The position numbers were made by a program, and so were the translations under genes. 13,770 bases of DNA from RGIG5270 sp045538635 (lineage in GTDB: Bacteria > Verrucomicrobiota > Lentisphaeria > Victivallales > Victivallaceae). Below the pieces are notes generated by a model. The model was not told the DNA's origin. It searched no databases and worked only from the letters and a program-made list of their open reading frames with translations. The DNA lies in NCBI GenBank assembly GCA_045538635.1, contig JAZSRU010000134.1, positions 1 to 13,770 on the forward strand, written 5' to 3'. Below, in pieces: positions 6,498 through 12,602 of this stretch (positions within the stretch are counted from its first letter, which is position 1; each line of letters opens with the position of its first letter).

Positions 6498-7328
6498 ATG
6501 GCGGTAAAAAGTTATAATCCGACAACGGCAAGCCGTCGCGGTATGATTGGTACTGATTATGCCAAGGAACTTACTGCGAACGCTCCCGAAAAAAGTCTCG
6601 TCAAGGGTATTAAATCCACCGGCGGACGCAACAACTACGGCCGTATCACCACCCGTTTCCGTGGTGCAGGCAATAAACGTCGCTATCGTATGATCGACTT
6701 CCTCCGCAACAAGGATAACGTTGTTGCTACTGTCGCTTCTATCGAATACGACCCCAACCGTTCTGCTTTCATCGCTCTGTTGGTTTACGCTGACGGCGAA
6801 AAATCATACATCCTGGCTCCCGCCGGTCTTAAAGTCGGCGCCAAAGTCATGAATGGTGCAAAAGCTGAACTCAAACCCGGCAACTGCCTCAAAATTAAAG
6901 ACATCCCCGTCGGTGTCAATATTTACAATGTTGAGCTCGTCCCCGGCCGCGGCGCCAAAATGGTCCGTTCCGCAGGTCAGACCGCTGTTCTCCGTAACAA
7001 AGAAGAACAGTATGCTCAGATCAAGTTGCCCTCCGGTGAAGTTCGTATGGTCAATGTCGAATGCCGTGCTACCATCGGTCAGGTCAGCAACCTCGACCAC
7101 ATGAATACCAAAATGGGTAAAGCCGGTAAGAAACGTTACCTCGGTAAGAAACCTCACGTCCGCGGACGCGCAATGAACCCCGTCGACCATCCGTTGGGCG
7201 GTGGGGAAGGCAGAACCGCAGGCGGCGGTCATCCCGTTTCACCCTGGGGTCAGCTTGCCAAGGGTAAGAAGACCCGTTCACCTAAAAAGAATTCAAGTAA
7301 GTTTATTGTTGAACGGAGGAAAAAATAA
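6498..7328 (+). CDS. rplB: 50S ribosomal protein L2
   Basis: L2 is a core 23S rRNA-binding protein needed for subunit association and peptidyl-transferase activity. The 276 residues are full length. Visible family blocks are GGRNNYGRITTRFRGAG (42-58), EYDPNRSAFIAL (83-94), SYILAPAGLKVG (103-114), the MNPVDHP block (226-232) and SPWGQLAKGKKTR (248-260). His231, equivalent to the functionally important E. coli His229, is present. The following His of the usual VDHPHGGG motif is Leu233 here. GAGGA at 6484-6488 precedes the ATG. The stop codon shares a base with rpsS (TAATG). Confidence 0.97.
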   Translation: MAVKSYNPTTASRRGMIGTDYAKELTANAPEKSLVKGIKSTGGRNNYGRITTRFRGAGNKRRYRMIDFLRNKDNVVATVASIEYDPNRSAFIALLVYADGEKSYILAPAGLKVGAKVMNGAKAELKPGNCLKIKDIPVGVNIYNVELVPGRGAKMVRSAGQTAVLRNKEEQYAQIKLPSGEVRMVNVECRATIGQVSNLDHMNTKMGKAGKKRYLGKKPHVRGRAMNPVDHPLGGGEGRTAGGGHPVSPWGQLAKGKKTRSPKKNSSKFIVERRKK

Positions 7329-7597
7329 TGCCCAGATCATTGAAAAAAGGGCCGTTTGTTGACGGCCACCTCGCTGATAAAGTCGAGAAAATGAACCAGA
7401 GCGGCAATAAACAGCCGATCCAGACTTGGTCACGCCGCTCCATGATCACTCCCGATTTCGTCGGACATACGATCAACGTTCATAATGGTAAGACTTTCAT
7501 TCCGGTCTTCATTACTGAAAACATGGTCGGACATAAGCTTGGTGAATTTGCTCTCACCCGCAGCTTCAAAGACCATGGTGTTGTTTCCGGTAAGTAA
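7328..7597 (+). CDS. rpsS: 30S ribosomal protein S19
   Basis: S19 forms a head complex with S13 and contacts the A-site side of the 30S subunit. The 89 residues open with the diagnostic PRSLKKGPFVD (2-12). They also contain TWSRRSMITPDFVGHTI (33-49), NGKTFIPVFITENMVGHKLGE within 53-73, and the RSFKDHG ending. GGAGG at 7315-7319, inside rplB, is the strongest Shine-Dalgarno in the cluster, and the start overlaps the rplB stop by one base. It is the last gene of the operon: a terminator follows 26 bases after the stop, and rplV, rpsC and rplP do not follow. Confidence 0.97.
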   Translation: MPRSLKKGPFVDGHLADKVEKMNQSGNKQPIQTWSRRSMITPDFVGHTINVHNGKTFIPVFITENMVGHKLGEFALTRSFKDHGVVSGK

Positions 7598-7623
7598 TTT
7601 CCGAAAACTTCATTACGGAATTC

Positions 7624-7660
7624 AATCCCGCATTTCCATTGGATATGCGGGATTTTTTTT
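7624..7660 (+). terminator. Strong intrinsic terminator closing the str-S10 operon
   Basis: AATCCCGCAT (7624-7633) and ATGCGGGATT (7645-7654) form a perfect 10-bp stem around an 11-base loop. Eight T's at 7653-7660 follow, the first two also part of the stem. A weaker TTCCG/CGGAA hairpin (7599-7603, 7616-7620) lies between it and the rpsS stop. This is the textbook shape of a rho-independent terminator, so read-through beyond rpsS should be low. Confidence 0.93.
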
Positions 7661-7763
7661 AGGGAAAAGGAAAACTCTCTTCCTGAAGGTAAATGGTACT
7701 TTTGGATGAATTATGCAGGCTTTATTGCGTTTGGCAAGTTATTGACATTATTCAGTTTTTTAT

Positions 7764-7783
7764 TTTTGTTTTGTTTTGTTTTG
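7764..7783. repeat. TTTTG pentanucleotide repeat, four copies
   Basis: Four perfect head-to-tail TTTTG units, preceded by further T's and followed by TT. This is a simple-sequence tract of the kind that can change length by slippage. No gene start lies within phase-variation distance on either strand. Confidence 0.8.
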
Positions 7784-7833
7784 TTCCCATTGATGGGAGA
7801 TAGTCTCCAGGGAGTTTATGTTGACTGATAAAT

Positions 7834-7864
7834 TAAAAAAATGATGGCTTGCGTAAGCCGCATT
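7834..7864 (-). terminator. Second minus-strand terminator-like hairpin
   Basis: Read on the minus strand, AATG-GGCTT (7864-7846, with one unpaired base) pairs with AAGCC-CATT (7859-7840 side, with two unpaired bases) around a 4-base loop. A run of T's follows (complement of A's 7834-7840). It lies about 100 bases beyond the terminator of the Asp-box gene. It is either a back-up terminator or the end of a short separate transcript. Confidence 0.55.
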
Positions 7865-7962
7865 GCAACAGAAAATCAGTCTATGTTCAGAACACGGCTT
7901 TTATTTTCAAGATGTTTATCCGATTTTTATATAAAACAAATGTTGTATAAAGAAAATGCATG

Positions 7963-8011
7963 TAAATAAAAACAGGAGCAGTTTTTTGTTTATGTAAAAA
8001 ACATACTCCTG
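7963..8011 (-). terminator. Intrinsic terminator of the Asp-box gene
   Basis: CAGGAG (7973-7978) pairs with CTCCTG (8006-8011), and GTTTTTT (7981-7987) pairs with AAAAAAC (7996-8002) above a small internal loop. On the minus strand the hairpin is followed by TTTTTATTT. It begins 35 bases beyond the stop of the gene at 8046. Confidence 0.75.
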
Positions 8012-8045
8012 AAATATTAAATTGTTTTTTAAGTTCTGTATATTT

Positions 8046-9104
8046 TTATTCCAGTTGCAGGAAGCGGTGCATAACATTGACCTGTGCATCATCTGTGTAA
8101 AGATCAGAATATTGCAGCAGGATGTAATCTTTGCCGTCTTTGTCCTGCAGAGTTATCATATTTGAGTAGTAACAACTGTTTTTGTACGGATCAAGCAAAA
8201 TACCGTCATCCCATTCAATGCCATCCTTTGATGTGTAGATTATTTGTCCCTGTCCCCAGAGTCCGTTGATCCATGCGCGACCATGCATGACATATCCATC
8301 AGCAAGTTTTGCGATTTGGACATTTCTGATACCGTATTTGAGCGGTATTGCGGGCAGGCGTTCCCATGTTTTGCCGTTGTCATGGCTGATGGCGGCATCG
8401 AGGAAGTAACTGTCCAGATGATAGCAGGCATAAGCAATCAGACTGCCGTCCGGACGGAACAGCAATGCACCATAACCACGTTTGTAGGATTCGATATTGA
8501 TAATGCTTTTTTCCTGAAAGCTTTTGCCATTGTCCCGGCTTGTGAACAGGCGGTAACGCGGACCTTTTACTTCGGTCAGGAAGTCTTCATCGCATGTTTC
8601 AATGACATAAATAACCCCGTCTTTGATTTTTGCATCATAAATTCTGCCTTTGAACGGAGAAAATTCATACGGGGTTTCCCATGTTTTTCCGAGGTTGTAA
8701 CTTTGAATGACCATCGGAGTATCAAATGGTTCGCAACTTACTACGCGCTGTTGTGTATTGCGAAGTGCGAAACAGGTGATTACGCCGTCTTGAAATACAG
8801 CTTTTTCAATTGAGATTGTATTCACGCCTTCGAGGAGAACTTGTTTTGAATATGGAAGTTCGTGGATTTCAGACCATGTTCTGCCGCCATCTTCAGAGTA
8901 GCGGTATTCGATCCAGCCAAATGCGGAGTGTCCACCGGCGCGGTCGTATGCGCAATTTGAGTTGAATGCAATAACTTTACCGGGCGCGTATTCAATCATT
9001 GCATGGCTCATATGTCCGCTGCGTCTGCGGGATTCATTATCAACATAGAGTTCAGCTTCTGAAATTTTTAATGTTCCGATAGCACCTTTGTGTACGAATT
9101 CCAT
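8046..9104 (-). CDS. Sialidase-fold (BNR/Asp-box repeat) protein, putative glycosidase
   Basis: The 352-residue protein carries five Asp-box-like repeats (S/TxDxGxTW): SEDGGRTW (70-77), SYNLGKTW (135-142), SRDNGKSF (189-196), SHDNGKTW (240-247) and SKDGIEW (292-298). This spacing of about 50 residues is typical of the six-bladed propeller of sialidases and related glycosidases. No signal peptide is visible, so it is probably cytoplasmic. The classical F/YRIP sialidase motif is not obvious near the N-terminus (the region reads RRRSGHMSH), so sialic acid as substrate should not be assumed. AAAGGAAT precedes the ATG. It has its own promoter candidate and terminator, and lies downstream of trmO on the same strand across a 224-base gap. 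In this genomic style such proteins usually serve glycan use, which is inference. Confidence 0.85.
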   Translation of the reverse strand: MEFVHKGAIGTLKISEAELYVDNESRRRSGHMSHAMIEYAPGKVIAFNSNCAYDRAGGHSAFGWIEYRYSEDGGRTWSEIHELPYSKQVLLEGVNTISIEKAVFQDGVITCFALRNTQQRVVSCEPFDTPMVIQSYNLGKTWETPYEFSPFKGRIYDAKIKDGVIYVIETCDEDFLTEVKGPRYRLFTSRDNGKSFQEKSIINIESYKRGYGALLFRPDGSLIAYACYHLDSYFLDAAISHDNGKTWERLPAIPLKYGIRNVQIAKLADGYVMHGRAWINGLWGQGQIIYTSKDGIEWDDGILLDPYKNSCYYSNMITLQDKDGKDYILLQYSDLYTDDAQVNVMHRFLQLE

Positions 9105-9150
9105 AAAAATATTCCTTTGTTAATTAGTTGAAGTTGCGACGGATAGTGAT

Positions 9151-9178
9151 ACTATAATGTAAAAAATTGAAAAAACAA
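9151..9178 (-). promoter_or_regulatory. Putative promoter of the Asp-box gene
   Basis: On the minus strand, TTGTTT (9178-9173), a 16-base spacer and TATAGT (9156-9151), about 45 bases before the start codon. The boxes are less perfect than the rpsL promoter, but the spacing is the same. Confidence 0.4.
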
Positions 9179-9239
9179 TCAGGAGTATGGAGAAAAATTG
9201 AATCAATAATATCCTTTTAGTGTCATTTTTTTGGATGAT

Positions 9240-9301
9240 AATCAATCAGGAACTGGATTGATTTTATAAATTCCCGGCAGGATAAGAGATGCTTTTGCCG
9301 G
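9240..9301 (-). terminator. Two hairpins after trmO (possible weak terminator)
   Basis: CCGGCA (9274-9279) and TGCCGG (9296-9301) form a 6-bp stem with a 16-base loop, followed on the minus strand by AT-rich GAATTTATAAAAT. Next to it, AATCAATC (9240-9247) and GATTGATT (9256-9263) form a perfect 8-bp hairpin. On the plus strand the second hairpin is followed by four T's, so its direction is ambiguous. Confidence 0.4.
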
Positions 9302-9328
9302 ATTGTGAGTGGGTGGATATTTTTGTAA

Positions 9329-10138
9329 TTATATTGTATAGTAAATTACAAAATCGCGGTGGACATCTTTGTCTTTGTATGGATCAGGCGCACCGGGGGC
9401 GAGGTCGGAGTTTGAATAATTACTTGAGATATTTCCGATGAAAATCTTTTTAGAATCATTATCAACGGTGAAATAAATTTTCCATGTCCGGTAATGGAGA
9501 ATAAGAATATCGTCTGTGCCGGATGGTTCAACTCTTTTGCGCGAAGAATCTGAGGGACGGTAGGCAAGCTGGATTTCGCAGAAGTTGCGGATATCGAGAT
9601 CGCCGCGTTGACAGATGAAATCTGCCTGTTTTGCGGCGGTATCTGACCATGTTATTTCAAATGGTGATTTCTCTATTCTGTCGCGCCAGCCGGCTTTTGC
9701 ATCCGGAAAGGCATCCGCTTCGGGAATGTAAGGTTTGACATCCAGCACATTGGTCCCGTCCAGCAGATCACAAGCTCCGAGTTCCAGTCCATCCGGGGTT
9801 ACGGCAAGCAGTTCAACTGCGCTGATACCGATTGGATTTGGGCGGTGCGGAGAACGGGTGGCAAAAACGCTGTATTTATCTTTTTCGGCTGGAACCGGAA
9901 CCCGCACTCTGGTATGAAAACTGTCTGATTCATTGCGGTCAAATACCCATACGAGCCACACGCGGTCAAATCCGTTGAGATCGGCGGCACATTCTGCATA
10001 GATATTTGAGTGCCAGCGCAGAAATGCCGGAGTATTGGCAAAAACACTTTGACGCGGTGCGTCATAACGGTATTTTGACTGGCTTTCAATTGTACCTACA
10101 GGGCTGAATGAAAAAGTTTTTGTGTTGATTTTTTTCAT
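9329..10138 (-). CDS. trmO: tRNA (N6-threonylcarbamoyladenosine37-N6)-methyltransferase TrmO (TsaA/UPF0066 family)
   Basis: TrmO uses SAM to methylate t6A37 in certain tRNAs, forming m6t6A beside the anticodon. The family signature RSPHRPNPIG is at 95-104. It is followed by LGACDLLDGTNVLDVKPYIP (120-139), the second hallmark block, and the N-terminal FSPVGTIES (11-19) is also typical. The protein is 269 residues, longer than the E. coli protein (about 235). An in-frame start at 10183 exists, but family conservation begins after Met at 10138. There ATGA overlaps the proA stop by four bases, indicating translational coupling. The C-terminal 70 residues (IFIGNISSNYS and on) look less conserved. 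It probably shares an mRNA with proA. Confidence 0.9.
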   Translation of the reverse strand: MKKINTKTFSFSPVGTIESQSKYRYDAPRQSVFANTPAFLRWHSNIYAECAADLNGFDRVWLVWVFDRNESDSFHTRVRVPVPAEKDKYSVFATRSPHRPNPIGISAVELLAVTPDGLELGACDLLDGTNVLDVKPYIPEADAFPDAKAGWRDRIEKSPFEITWSDTAAKQADFICQRGDLDIRNFCEIQLAYRPSDSSRKRVEPSGTDDILILHYRTWKIYFTVDNDSKKIFIGNISSNYSNSDLAPGAPDPYKDKDVHRDFVIYYTI

Positions 10139-11376
10139 TTGCGCAGAGTTCCATTGCCGATGGCGACCCATTTGTATGTGCATAATTCTGCCGGACCGAC
10201 GGGACCGCGTGCGTGCAGACGGTCAGTGCTGATGCCGATAACCGCTCCCATGCCGTAATCTCCGCCGCCGGAAAGACGGGTTGAAGCATTTACCAGAACC
10301 GATGCAGAATCGACATTGGCGATGAAATATGCGGCAAGCTCATCCGATGATGTGATGATCCCGTCTGTATGACCGGAACCGTGTGCGGCAATATGTTTTA
10401 TTGCTTCATCAATACCGTCAACCATGCGGATAGATAGAATGTTATCAAGATATTCTGTATCCCAGTCTGCATCAGTTGCGGCGGTACAATTTGCAGCGCG
10501 TGCTTTGAAAGCTTCACAGCCGCGGATATCCACATTGTTTTCAATGAGTGCAGATACAAGTTTATTGAGCAGTTCGTCCTGAACATTTCTGTCAATCAGC
10601 AAGGTTTCGAGAGCATTGCAGACGGCGACATTCTGGCATTTTGAATTAATGGTAAGCTGTGCTGCCATATCTGCATCCGCATCTGCGGCAATGTAGAGGT
10701 GGCAGATTCCGTCATAGTGTTTTAAGACCGGGATGCGGGTTCCTTCTGCAATCGCAGTGATCAGACTTTTGCCGCCGCGCGGAATTATGAGGTCGATGAA
10801 TTTATCCTGTTTGAGAAGTTCTGTTACGGCATTGCGATCGGTTGTTTCAATAAGTTGTATTGTATTTTCCGGCAATCCGGCATCAGAAATTGCCTGCCGC
10901 ATTGCTTTGGCAAGGACGATATTGGTGCGCAGGGATTCAGAACCGCCTTTGAGAATGACGGCATTGCCGCTTTTGACTGCGACAGCAGCGGCATCGGTGG
11001 TAACATTTGGGCGCGCCTCATAGATCATAGCGATAACTCCGATAGGCACGCTGACGCGTTTGACCTGCAATCCGTTCGGCATGGTGCGTTCTTCGAGTAT
11101 TCTGCCGACGGGATCGGGAAGTTGAGCTGCTTCCTGCAATCGGTTCAGCATATAAGAAAATACTTTCTCATCGACTTTGAGTCTTTTTTGAAAAGCGGCT
11201 GACAAATGAGATGCTTCTGCGAGGTCAGCAGCATTTGCCGCGAGCAGTTCATTTTTGCATGCGAGCAAGTTTTGAGCCATGAGTTCCAAAGCGTGTGAGC
11301 GTTGGGAAGCAGATGAATTACGGAGCGTTGCTGCGGCAATTTTTGCATTGGCGGCGGTTTTTTCAATGACAGTCAT
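10135..11376 (-). CDS. proA: Glutamate-5-semialdehyde dehydrogenase (gamma-glutamyl phosphate reductase)
   Basis: ProA reduces gamma-glutamyl phosphate to glutamate-5-semialdehyde with NADPH, the second step of proline synthesis. The 413 residues match the family length (about 417). Visible motifs are VPIGVIAMIYEARPNVTTDA (110-129), ILKGGSES (141-148), PRGGKSLI (199-206), and the catalytic cysteine in VCNALETLL (C253). HGSGHTD and ASTRLSGGGDYG towards the C-terminus are also characteristic. proB, which often adjoins proA, is not in the window. AAAAGGAAAG lies about 12 bases before the ATG, slightly far. The gene follows the B6 kinase on the same strand after a hairpin-containing gap of 105 bases. 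Confidence 0.96.
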   Translation of the reverse strand: MTVIEKTAANAKIAAATLRNSSASQRSHALELMAQNLLACKNELLAANAADLAEASHLSAAFQKRLKVDEKVFSYMLNRLQEAAQLPDPVGRILEERTMPNGLQVKRVSVPIGVIAMIYEARPNVTTDAAAVAVKSGNAVILKGGSESLRTNIVLAKAMRQAISDAGLPENTIQLIETTDRNAVTELLKQDKFIDLIIPRGGKSLITAIAEGTRIPVLKHYDGICHLYIAADADADMAAQLTINSKCQNVAVCNALETLLIDRNVQDELLNKLVSALIENNVDIRGCEAFKARAANCTAATDADWDTEYLDNILSIRMVDGIDEAIKHIAAHGSGHTDGIITSSDELAAYFIANVDSASVLVNASTRLSGGGDYGMGAVIGISTDRLHARGPVGPAELCTYKWVAIGNGTLRK

Positions 11377-11443
11377 AAAATTTTTCTTTCCTTTTCACTT
11401 TTTTACGGCTGTTGATTGTCGATACAATATCTGAGAGTAAAAC

Positions 11444-11469
11444 GGAATTACGGATAAAGCCGTAATTCC
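11444..11469 (-). terminator. Hairpin between the B6 kinase gene and proA
   Basis: GGAATTACGG (11444-11453) and CCGTAATTCC (11460-11469) form a perfect 10-bp stem with a 6-base loop, 13 bases past the kinase stop. The minus-strand tail GTTTTACTC has only a short T-run, so termination may be partial and proA could be reached by read-through. I saw no strong separate promoter for proA. Confidence 0.55.
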
Positions 11470-11481
11470 TGCTGTGATTTT

Positions 11482-12303
11482 TTATTTCAAAAGTTCCACA
11501 AGATCGGGAATGACCTTTTCAAAGCATACCCCGTACCAATGTTCATCCGGAGTTGCCGGGATTGCCAGACAGACGACATCCGCGGCAATGGCGGCAGCCT
11601 GATATGCGTTTTTGCCGCGGAGCAGAGCGCCGGCAAAAACGCTGGCAAAAAGGTCGCCGGTTCCGTGAGAACTGCGAGTCTGGCGCGGGTTGAAGTCATA
11701 TTCGATTTTTGCACCATCGCTTACAGCGCATCCGAGAAGATCTTTGTCAAAAGAAATTCCGGTCAGAATGACATTTTTTGCGCCGAGTGCATGGAGTTTG
11801 GCGATTGTGCTTTCGATGTAAGCTTTGTCGTAATTTTTAAGACGGCATTCTTCACCGAGCAGGAATGCGGCTTCGGTGAGATTGGGCAGCAGATAGTCTG
11901 CTCCGTTGCAGAGTTTTGCCATTTTTTGCGGAAAATCTGCGGCGAATCCGGGATAAAGTTTGCCGTGATCAGCCATTACAGGGTCAACGATGCGGATTGC
12001 GCCTTCTGCAGCACAGCTCTGCATGATATTGAGAATGGGCTGAATCTGGTTTTCGCAGACATAACCGGTATAAAATGCGTCAAATTTCAGGTTGTTGTCA
12101 AGCCAGCTTTTTTCAATGGCAGGCATATCATCGGTCAGGTCGCGGAAAGTATAATTTTTAAATCCTGCAGTATGTGTAGAGAGAACTGCGGATGGGAGGA
12201 TGACAGTTTCAATACCGCATGCGGAGATGACGGGGAGGGCGACAGTCAGAGAGCATTGACCGAAGCATGAGATGTCCTGAATTGTGAGAAGTTTTTTATC
12301 CAT
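11482..12303 (-). CDS. Pyridoxal/pyridoxamine kinase (PfkB-superfamily B6 kinase)
   Basis: This kinase family phosphorylates pyridoxal, pyridoxine or pyridoxamine with ATP in B6 salvage. The 273 residues carry the ribokinase-fold hallmarks of PdxK/PdxY. The N-terminal TIQDISCFGQCS (7-18) resembles the substrate-binding start of the family. DPVMADHGKLY (107-117) and LLPNLTEAAFL (138-148) are the central motifs. HGTGDLFA (213-220) holds the anion hole and the catalytic base Asp217. A hydroxymethylpyrimidine kinase is a less likely alternative; the DPVMAD-HGKLY block favours B6 substrates. I give no symbol because PdxK and PdxY cannot be separated by eye. AAGGAAC lies ten bases upstream of the ATG. 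It is divergent from the secreted-protein gene at 12603. Confidence 0.9.
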   Translation of the reverse strand: MDKKLLTIQDISCFGQCSLTVALPVISACGIETVILPSAVLSTHTAGFKNYTFRDLTDDMPAIEKSWLDNNLKFDAFYTGYVCENQIQPILNIMQSCAAEGAIRIVDPVMADHGKLYPGFAADFPQKMAKLCNGADYLLPNLTEAAFLLGEECRLKNYDKAYIESTIAKLHALGAKNVILTGISFDKDLLGCAVSDGAKIEYDFNPRQTRSSHGTGDLFASVFAGALLRGKNAYQAAAIAADVVCLAIPATPDEHWYGVCFEKVIPDLVELLK

Positions 12304-12341
12304 GATGTTCAGTTCCTTATGTTTGTTTAGTTTTACAGTCT

Positions 12342-12369
12342 AATATAGCATCGTGCTTTTTAAATTCAA
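12342..12369 (-). promoter_or_regulatory. Promoter of the B6 kinase gene
   Basis: On the minus strand, TTGAAT (12369-12364), 16 bases, TATATT (12347-12342), giving a leader of about 30 bases. It is the same layout, down to a C directly before TATATT, as the rpsL and SDR promoters. Confidence 0.65.
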
Positions 12370-12523
12370 CTCTGCAACCGAAAAAAATCGCAATGTATTG
12401 AACTTGTTTTTTTATGGTTTAAAAAATTATGGCTTTTTTCATATTACATCTTTGGGGTTCAGGTGCAATATAATCTGTTTGCAAAAAAATCAAGAAAAAG
12501 TAAATGTTTTTCTGATTTTTTAC

Positions 12524-12543
12524 TTGCTTTCATGTGAAAGCAA
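12524..12543. promoter_or_regulatory. Perfect 8-bp inverted repeat (possible operator) upstream of the secreted-protein gene
   Basis: TTGCTTTC-ATGT-GAAAGCAA is fully symmetrical apart from its 4-base centre. It begins with TTGCTT, the best -35 match for the following promoter, so a protein bound here would cover the -35 box. TTTT follows the right arm, so a terminator for something upstream is an alternative, but no gene reads towards it. Confidence 0.45.
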
Positions 12544-12557
12544 TTTTATATTATAAT
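12524..12557 (+). promoter_or_regulatory. Putative promoter of the secreted CBM-like gene
   Basis: TTGCTT (12524-12529), 17 bases, TATATT (12547-12552); an overlapping TATAAT at 12552-12557 would need a 22-base spacer. Downstream, CATATCGTAT (12568-12577) repeats the 10-mer seen in the SDR leader, and ATCGTA occurs twice within 12560-12577. Confidence 0.45.
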
Positions 12558-12602
12558 AAATCGTACGCATATCGTATAAAACAAAAACTGAAAGGGTGTT
12601 TT

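Larger units (their letters stand above)
7661..8045. other. Gene-free stretch between the ribosomal operon and the Asp-box gene
   Basis: No convincing coding frame is present. From left to right it holds a TTTTG tandem repeat, overlapping small inverted repeats at 7785-7813 (TCCCA/TGGGA and GGAGA/TCTCC, mutually exclusive), a minus-strand terminator-like hairpin at 7834-7864, and the terminator of the Asp-box gene at 7963-8011. GACTGAT (7823-7829) and ATCAGTC (7875-7881) also form a perfect 7-bp outer inverted repeat around the 7840-7864 hairpin. Confidence 0.6.

Noticed and set aside
7742..7769. TTGACA as a promoter -35 box after the ribosomal operon
   Set aside because: No -10-like sequence lies 15-19 bases downstream, only T-rich DNA, and no plus-strand gene follows.
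8244..8813. 189-codon plus-strand frame opposite the Asp-box gene
   Set aside because: Shadow of a gene with five recognisable Asp-boxes; no ribosome binding site.
11539..12270. 243-codon frame on the plus strand opposite the B6 kinase
   Set aside because: Cys- and Phe-rich shadow translation of a clearly recognisable kinase; no start signals.
12353..12556. 67-codon plus-strand frame between the kinase and the secreted-protein gene
   Set aside because: It overlaps the kinase promoter and the palindrome at 12524, is AT-rich and low in complexity, and has no Shine-Dalgarno.
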